A stretch of 64,000 bases of DNA, from positions 1-64,000 of the forward strand of contig JABYQR010000145.1 of NCBI GenBank assembly GCA_022592445.1. Direction: 5' to 3'. Each line of letters begins with the position of its first letter. Position 1 is the first letter of the stretch. Positions 57,091 through 64,000 of the stretch are shown here, piece by piece. Below the pieces are notes generated by a model. It searched no databases. It had not been told where the DNA came from and was given only the letters and a program-made list of their open reading frames with translations. The translations under genes were made by a program, and so were the position numbers. The stretch comes from Cytidiella melzeri (lineage: Eukaryota > Basidiomycota > Agaricomycetes > Polyporales > Irpicaceae).

Positions 57091-58755
57091 ATGGTTACTA
57101 ACAGAGTGACCATATACGGTGTGACACTAACACACCCCCTGGACACGAAGGGACCAGGCACAAACACACCAGACCTCTAGGGAGGTGATCACGTGTGTGA
57201 GTAGTAACAGGGGTGGAGTGAATATGTGATGCAAGTGGGTCCAAGAGTCCTAGGCTGCACCTGAACACAAACGAGAGGCGATACAATGCGGCAAGAGGCA
57301 ACGAGACATGACAAGATGCGGCGCAAAGCAACAAGATGCGGCTCGAAGCAATGAGATGCAACGAGATGCAGCGCAAAGTGACAAGATGTGAATGTGCAAG
57401 TGGTAAATGGATGCCGCACTACAATGAGGGGCAAGAGGAGGGGATTGGGTATGTAGAGAAGTGCAAGAAACAACAGTGATACAAGGCGTGAGGTAAAGAG
57501 CCCAAGAGGGTGATGGTGGGAAAAGCTCAGAGGTTGAGTGAAGCAATGAGAAGAGGTCGCAAGGGATGAGAAGAAAAAAGAAAACACAGTGAATCACAGT
57601 TTCCAAGTGAAAGAGAAATGTGGTTTTAAAACACAAGGCAGTGAAAGGAACACAATATAAACGCAGTGGCCAAGAGAAGGTAAACAATGGCTTGAAAGGA
57701 GGATGCAGTGAAAGAGGAACACAACACAGTGAAATAACACAGTAAAACAAACACAGTGAGGAACACAAGAGGGCTCGAGAACGCAACACAAATGAGATAT
57801 ACGCACCACAAGAAGGCTCGAGATACAAGGTGCAAGTAGCAGGAAGGCGCGGGGCGCGAGATGCAAGGCTTGCAGAGGCAAACTTGTGGGGGGAAACACG
57901 GGGGGGTGCCGTATTCTGAGCTACTCGAGGTAAACACACACTGTGTATCAATACTACTGCATAAAAGTCCATATCGAATTCAAGATCCGTGTGAGAGAGA
58001 GGGCAGTGTGAGATGAAACAAGGGGCAGTCATGAAACTTGTCACAAGAACAAGAAGTACACTGCTTCTTGTGCAGCTAAACTACAAGCATCCAATCAAAC
58101 AAAGGCTTGGTGACTTGAGTCCACACAGGAGAAGGAGGCAGTGCAATAGAAACAAATCCTGGTAGTGACAAGTTTGGGGGACTGATGAGCTCCCCTACGC
58201 ATGAGAAGAGCCACGAGATCCAAGGGCTCTCGAGTGACAAGGAGCTCTGCTTGTTTGCAAGAAGAATGCCTCGTTGGAGCTTGTTGCTGCAAGGGGGCTG
58301 CAAGAAAACCAAGGGTGGCAAGGGAAAGTGCCAATGTACTCAAGGCTGCCCAAAACTTGTGAGAGACACGGACAAGAACTCGCGCAAGAATGCGAACCAT
58401 AACTGAAGGGAGCACAAGCTCGAGTGCCCAAAGGGCTGAGCCATAGACAAGCTCGAGACGCGAGGTGCAAGGAGCAAGTCAGCTCAAAACGCGAGCTGGA
58501 TGATAAGCTCGAGAAGGAAGCTGTAGAACCAGCTCTCGCGCAATCCTCGAGACGTCTCGCGAGGGCTCTTAAGTGACAAGAAGCTCTGCTTGTTTGCGCG
58601 AAGGGGTCTTTGTTGAGCTTCTTGCATGTCCAGCGGTTTCCGGGCATATCAATGGCTGCATAATTCCCTTATCAAGACTGTGGGAACTCGGCTGCCTTGA
58701 AATGTCCTTGTAACAAGGCGTGGGAAACTACATATTATATTATATAGTTTTAACA
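57091..58755 (-). repeat. Probable 3' LTR of the Ty1/copia element (left boundary uncertain)
   Basis: The copia pol frame ends on the minus strand at 58775. Just beyond it a purine-rich tract (AGTGGGAG) leads into TGTTAAAAC at 58755, the expected LTR start. The region is strongly purine-rich on the plus strand, with ACACAG and AACAAGATGCGGC-type imperfect repeats (57270-57400 and 57690-57760). A block of about 60 bp near 58230-58290 is repeated near 58560-58622. The other LTR lies outside the window, so the left edge cannot be fixed; TG dinucleotides near 56994 or 57091 are candidates. A 264-codon minus-strand frame here is considered an artefact of composition. Confidence 0.5.
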
Positions 58756-61506
58756 CTCCCACTTAACCATTACATTAGTGAGTATTTAGATCAATCAGAC
58801 CTAATCTCCCACTGAAGGATGATTGTTTCTGAAATGCCAATGACTTTGTCATGATATCAGCAATCTGTTCTTCAGTTGGAACTGTGTATAGTTCGGCATT
58901 TTTATTTTCAACAAACTCTCTAACATAATGATATCGAATGTCAATATGCTTTGAGCATGACTCTATCTTTGGATTCTTGGTGAAGTAAATAGCACCATGA
59001 TTATCACAGCATAGAATGGTAGGCTCTTGCTGTTTTAAATCCAATTCTTTGAGAACGGTGCACAACCAATAACATTGCTTGGAAGTTTCGCACAAGGCCA
59101 TGTATTCTGATTCCATTGATGATAGAGCAACGGTTTTCTGCTTTTTAGAAGTTCAGGAAATTTCTCCTTCAGCCGATAGAAATACATATCCTGTTGTCGA
59201 ATGTCTATTGTCTGTATTCTCAGCCCAGTCTGCGTCCAAATAACCAATAATACCAGCATTACTTGATCCATTATACTTGATCACATAAGACTGCGTTCCA
59301 AGCAAATATCTCAGGATATATCTAGCTGATTTATTATGGTGGTCAGTCAGAGTTGACATGTACTGTGAAAGACATATGACTGCATATGCAATGTCTGGTC
59401 TAGTATCAATCATAACATATATAAGTGTGCCAATCAAAGCTTAATACTGTTTCAGTAAACCATAATCTGCTTTGTAGTCAGAATCTGCCTTCTGTAGTAC
59501 AGCACCTGAAGGTAATGGTGTCCGAGCAGGATTAGCATTTGCCATATTAAATCGTTTTAAAGCCTCTTGAATATATGACTCTTGGTCAAGTAGAATCGTT
59601 TTAGCTTTACAATCTCTCTGCACACGCATGCCTAGAATAAGCTTAGCTTCTCCTAAGTCATGCATCTCATAGTGATCCATAAGATTTTTCTTAAGTGCAG
59701 ACATAGCAAGTTTACTATTTCCTATCGGAAATATATTGGCAACATATAGAATGAGAATTAAATTCCCCCCTTGTTGCCGATACACGTAAACACCAGCATC
59801 TGAATGAATCCGGTCAAAGCCTAATTCTATCAGAGTGTTATGAATTTTGATATTCCATGTTTGTGAAGCTTGTTTAAGTCCATAAATGGCTGTCTTAAGC
59901 AAACAAACATGGTTCTCCGTTCCCTTCTCCACGAAACCTTCTGGTTGTTCCATATAGATTTCTTCATCCAGTTCGCTGTAAAGGAAAGCTGTTTTCACAT
60001 CCAATGCCTCGATTTCCCAATCTTCGAGTGCAGCTATAGCTAGTAGCATGCGTATGGATTCAAAATGTGCAACTGGTGAGAAAGTTTCTTGATAATCAAT
60101 TCCTTCAACTTGGGTGAATCCTTTTGCAACAAGACGCGCTTAATATTGACCATCAGATTTTATGGTGAAGACCCATTTGCATTTCACAATTTTGCGTGAT
60201 GCATCTGGTCGTTGTACAAGCGTCCAAGTTTTATTCTTCATTTGACAATCAATTTCGTCTTGTGCAGCAGCAAACCATTGATCCCAATCATCTCTTTTCA
60301 TTGCCTGCTTCCACGTCTGTGGATATTCATTGATTGAATAAGCAGTAATTGAATTAAGAGTCTCGTCATCAATCTCTGCAGAATCATCATCATCAGTTAA
60401 GCCTCCTGATAGAGTTTGATGTTCTGGACCCGGTTCAACGGAAGGTGATCTCGAGGGTTGACGTGATGGCGTTCCTGATCGCAAAGGTATCCGTAATCTG
60501 GATGGCCCTGCAATCGGAGATCTCGCGTGTGTTCTCGAGTTCCATTCAGCTCTCAAACAAAGCTCATTTTGTTCTTCCTTTTTGTCCTTAGCCACTTGCT
60601 TTTCTAAATCTTTCTGCATATTCACCGGCCGCATGGAAAGTCTAGGATTTTTTCCAGCAGTTGAACATTTGTTCTGGTTGATAGGTGGTGGCAAAGGTGG
60701 TTTAGGCTTAGGTCCTCGTTTGATTTGTGGTTGTGGTTCTTTGTCAAGAAACGGAGCTGAAGGGAATTGCTGCTGTTGTCGAGAAAGATAAGGAGGTGCT
60801 TGGTGAACTTGGTGATCATTATCTCCACTATCAGAATCTTGGTGACCTTGTTCATCATTCTCTTTAAAAGGTGAAAAAGTATCGTGTGGAGGAACAATGT
60901 TATTATCACTGTTATCACCGACTAAAGGTTGTTTGGAAGGAGTAATATCTTCACAATACGGGAAATGAGTCTTGTCAAATACTGCATTGCAAGCAATGAA
61001 GATTCGCTGTTTATCCCAGAACCGGTAGCCCTTTACACCCGGTTCATATCTAACAAATATCATAGGAGTTGCTTTTGGTGACAAATTGTTCTGACAACTC
61101 TTGATTGGTACATGGACATATGCACAACATCCAAATACACAAAGCATTGAGATATCTGGTTTTGGACCAAGAAAACTCTCTATAGGTGTCTGCCAGTTTA
61201 ATTGTACATTACGTAGACGGTTACTCAAACATACCGTTGCTTCGCAAGTAAGCTTCCAGAAACCATTTGATAACCCAGCTTGCTGATGCAATGCTTCAGC
61301 TTTATATTCTATGGTCTGTTGCCATTGCTCGGCTCTACCATTTTGTTGTGGAGTATACGGTACAGAAATTTGCAGTTTTATTCTGTGTTCCTTCAGATAA
61401 TCCCTGAACTCAATATTAATGCCACCATCATATCTGAACTTCTTCATCTTCTTTCCTGGTTGGTTTTTGGCCCATGACTTGTATTCTTTGAATCTTGTGA
61501 ACACTG

Positions 61507-63430
61507 ATATGCCCAGAAAACGGCCAAGCACGGAGAAACGGCAGCATCCAGCCATTTTTGCGGCACATGTCCTCCTAAGTGGCAAATCCCCCACTTTCCC
61601 AGTGTTGCAGGCATGGGATATTCACCAAGGTCACGAGGTGTTTGCCAAGGATCAGCAGACTTTCCAAGGGGCAGCAATCTGCCGGAAACACCCGAGGCCG
61701 TGAACTCGCACTAGCCTCTAACTTGCAGACATGTGCTCTTCGCATCGGAGTACGGACCAGCCAGCCACCAAGTGTTTCAGACGCGGGTCGGACCAACATT
61801 AGAAAAAATTTGACTTGCGGACCATGTTTCATTGAGGCTCCTATCACGCCACGCTGTGCAACTCCTGGACAGCGCAGCATTACCTGCTTGCAACTGTTGG
61901 GCGCTCTTTCAGTTGTAAAGGCGCGCGTCAGATCTCCGCCTCGACTAACGCTGTGTCCTGGCGAGCATTGATTTGCTGATCACTTTGCCTCCATTGGCGG
62001 AAGTACTCTGGTGCACTGGTTTCTTGCTCTCGCGTTTGGGATTAGGACAAAGAAGGAAAGGTTTAGGAGAGGGGCTTAGGTATACAAAAGGTGTTGTCTG
62101 TACTGCGTAGGAACACAATTGACCCCCCCCCTCTCATAGTTTTCCTTACACTTTGCACTCAAGTTGAGGGAGTCTCTTCGCGTCAATAAGCTGTAGCATC
62201 TCCTGCGTTGCTCTATTGCGTTCTCAACCACGTGTATGTCCGCTGCACCTTCAATTCACAGCCCGCCTCATGTTTGCCACTGTTGTCCAACCGTTCCGCA
62301 TTTGCCAGACGGTCACTGTCCTTACTGCCCGCAACACAACGTCCTTTGTCGTTACCCCATCATCCTTGCGCCTACACCTCCACCAGAACCCTCAGTAGCA
62401 CCTACAGTCTCCCCCGAGAGATCCACCACTAAATCCCCTTTACCAGCATCGTCCGTCGCCTTGGTTGCGGACTCGCTTGATAATTGCTCTTATTGCAACA
62501 CACAGAGCAATCACCCAATTCCCCTGCGCTCCAATCCTTTTGTCCTGCTCAACTGCAACCGCCCACTCGCGCCGCATCCAGATTGTTGGCTCTTACCAGA
62601 CTTCGAAGGAGATAACCACAAGTGCGAACTCATCCAGTTCAATCTCCCAAGCTCCGCCAACGTCAACGTCGGCCACGCCTTCGCTTGTAACACAGATCGC
62701 TGCTCTGGAGGAGTTGTTCTTCACTATTGCTCCCGCAACCAATCAATCCAGTCAAACTGACTTTGGTCTAGCGTAGGCTTACGTGGTGTTTTGTGTCCAA
62801 GTGATTCACCCTTTGTCTGCAATTTGTTTGGCTTCATTGCGTTGCTTTTATTCCTAACCGCGTTATTTTACTGCATTATTTTATTCCTAACCGCGTTATT
62901 TTACTGCATTATCTTACTGCGTTACTGCGTTACTGCGTTACTGCGTTACTGCGTTACTGCGTTACTGCGTTACTGCGTCTGTGTTTCATCTTCACTGTGT
63001 CGAGCTTACTGCGTTTTACAGCAAACACCTTTATCTTCATTAGCAACTGCGTTATGTGTTTGGGACTTGTACTGTGTTTGTGTTTGCTGTTTGCAACTTT
63101 CCACGCGCTGTTTACTTTGAGACTTGGTGTCTTGCATGTGTCCACTTTATGTTTGCGCTAAGCCTCTTTTGCGTTCACCGCGCCGCCCACCCTTTTGCCC
63201 GCAATACGCGTGGTGCTTTGCCCTCCTAGCTCAATTTATACAAAACCTTTATTATCAAAAACCTTGTTGCTCCTTGCAGCACAGGTAAACTAGGACTCTA
63301 AAGACCACCTCACACACTTTCACACTACTGCGCTCCCACGCCCTTACACTCCTATTGCCACTTTGTGGTTGGTTGTGTTGTTTTTGGGGTTGTAACTAGT
63401 TCCGGAGCGTACCACAGTGTCTCAACGCTT
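61507..63430. mobile_element. Unidentified insertion (about 1.9 kb) within the copia integrase
   Basis: The integrase reading frame breaks after DEAL (minus strand, near 63425) and resumes with SVFTRFKEY (near 61506). The flanks join in frame if the block is removed. Six-base inverted ends ACACTG/CAGTGT are visible, and the block also reads TG...CA at its outer limits (TGATATG at 61508 and GTCTCA near 63423). No clear target-site duplication was found. Inside are overlapping frames at 62236-62760 and 62465-62776 without known domains, a Cys-rich peptide segment (CHCCPTVPHLPDGHCPYCPQH) and the tandem repeats at 62840-62990. It could be a solo LTR or a non-autonomous element; class not determined. 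Confidence 0.6.
62840..62992 (+). repeat. Tandem repeats: 31-bp duplication and (TTACTGCG)n
   Basis: A block beginning ttattcctaaccgcg is present twice in succession (about 62848-62878 and 62879-62909). It is followed by the 8-base unit ttactgcg repeated about eight times up to about 62980. Confidence 0.8.
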
Positions 63431-64000
63431 CATCTTTGTGCTTGAGATAATAAAGCATCTAATGACTAGAAGCATCATCAAGACAAGTCATACCATATTT
63501 TTAACCATCTATAGAAGTTGTAGAGTATTCAATGAGATCAGAATGAATTAATTCAAGGACTTCTGCAGCTCTCAAAATAGATGGTGGAAATGGTTGTCTC
63601 TTTCCTTTTCCAACTTGACATCCATGACAAGGAGAAATTGTCGATGGAATAGGAATCTCTTCTTTTAATCCCTTTGTTCCTTTGTGAAGATTTTTGAGCA
63701 TCTTATTCCCTGGATGTCCTAGTCAATTATGCCACAACATATACTAGCGTTAGCAAGGCCGGCAAGCGGCAAGTACAATTCCTGAAGGTTGAATAAAATA
63801 TTACTTTTTGAGCCAGATTTGTAGGTAAACTTGGTGCTGGTAGCAGCCTGAACAAGTAATTTTGTTGGGAATAGCTTCTTTGATGAGTAATGTACAGTAA
63901 GTCGGTGGTTTGTCTTCACTGGAGCACACAATCAGTCATGAAGAAAGGGGGACTGTGCTGTATTGTTTGAAGTGCAACAATGGGTGTGAGTACAGAATTA
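63431..64000 (-). pseudogene. Copia protease-GAG-pre-integrase fragment with stop codons
   Basis: The 5' portion of the copia pol described above. A TGA stands where the family has an Arg codon before LGHPG (HN*LGHPG), as a CGA-to-TGA change would give. A TAA follows SIDG and a TAG interrupts the stretch before YYLKHKDEA. The gag gene would lie to the right, beyond the window. Confidence 0.7.

Larger units (their letters stand above)
58756..64000 (-). mobile_element. Degenerate Ty1/copia retrotransposon, pol region, split by an insertion
   Basis: Reading the minus strand from 63960: remains of a protease region (VQAATSTKFTYKSGS and ELYLPLAGLAN), then GAG-pre-integrase (LGHPGNKMLKNLHKGTKG and CHGCQVGKGKRQPF), then the integrase beginning (LELIHSDLIEYSTTSIDG). 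An insertion of about 1.9 kb follows. The integrase then resumes (FKEYKSWAKNQ, RYDGG, PYTPQQNGRAEQW) and continues to RT (YPQTWKQAMKRDDW, LDVKTAFLYSELDEEIYMEQPEGF and AIYGLKQASQTW) and RNase H (GYLDADWAENTDNRHSTTGY, SSMESEYMAL, IDIRYHYVRE). It is dead: at least six in-frame stops are present, and the RT catalytic YVDD reads YVAN. The 5' part lies outside the window. Typical of old copia copies in mushrooms. Confidence 0.85.

Noticed and set aside
57250..58044. 264-codon minus-strand open frame rich in Cys, Leu, Phe and Ser
   Set aside because: It lies in a purine-rich (plus strand) repeat-like LTR region. The protein is low complexity with no domain, and several overlapping frames are equally open.
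61507..63430. Intact autonomous transposon in the copia insertion
   Set aside because: No transposase, RT, integrase or Rep/helicase motif was found in any frame.

Overview
This window is nuclear DNA of a filamentous basidiomycete, most likely an Agaricomycete. The genes are dense and occur on both strands. They are broken by many 45-70 nt introns with CTRAC-type branch points. The families present are typical mushroom ones: FunK1 kinase, CYP505 self-sufficient P450, BTB and F-box/LRR paralogs, a DUF6535 relic, Tad-like LINE copies and a Ty1/copia element. No rRNA, tRNA, CRISPR or prokaryotic operon signal was seen. Most gene models were assembled by reading splice sites. For those with listed exons the exon lengths sum to a multiple of three.

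Layout, left to right. (1) 1-12.6 kb: the 3' part of a Bud6/AIP3 polarity gene, a six-exon coiled-coil gene, a DUF6535 relic with one in-frame stop, a seven-exon conserved gene on the minus strand, and a LINE fragment. (2) 12.6-24 kb: an intact FunK1 kinase, an LRR-like protein, a decayed gene frameshifted by a 7-bp tandem duplication, a BTB protein, and a leucine-rich-repeat protein on the minus strand. (3) 24.6-36.3 kb: a 22-exon CYP505 P450-reductase fusion, a Con-6 stress protein, a Dabb-domain protein, a divergent pair of BTB genes, and mitochondrial dihydroorotate dehydrogenase. (4) 37.6-49.1 kb: a zinc-finger protein with a long Asp-Ala tract, the importin Kap123/IPO4, a FunK1 kinase relic, and a Ypt35-like PX protein. 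(5) 49.4-54.6 kb: two tandem F-box paralogs and an MDR dehydrogenase. A segmental duplication explains this block, because a dehydrogenase tail fragment lies behind the first F-box gene. (6) 54.7-64 kb: a young LINE insertion with target-site duplication and poly(A), then a dead Ty1/copia element. The copia integrase is split by a further insertion of about 1.9 kb.

The housekeeping genes (Bud6, DHODH, Kap123, Ypt35-like) are interleaved with fast-evolving families and relics, and no pathway cluster is evident. I found no convincing wholly new system. The best leads are four apparent GC-AG introns in three genes (one splitting a zinc-finger CxxC), the F-box/dehydrogenase duplication, the young LINE insertion, and the nested insertion in copia.
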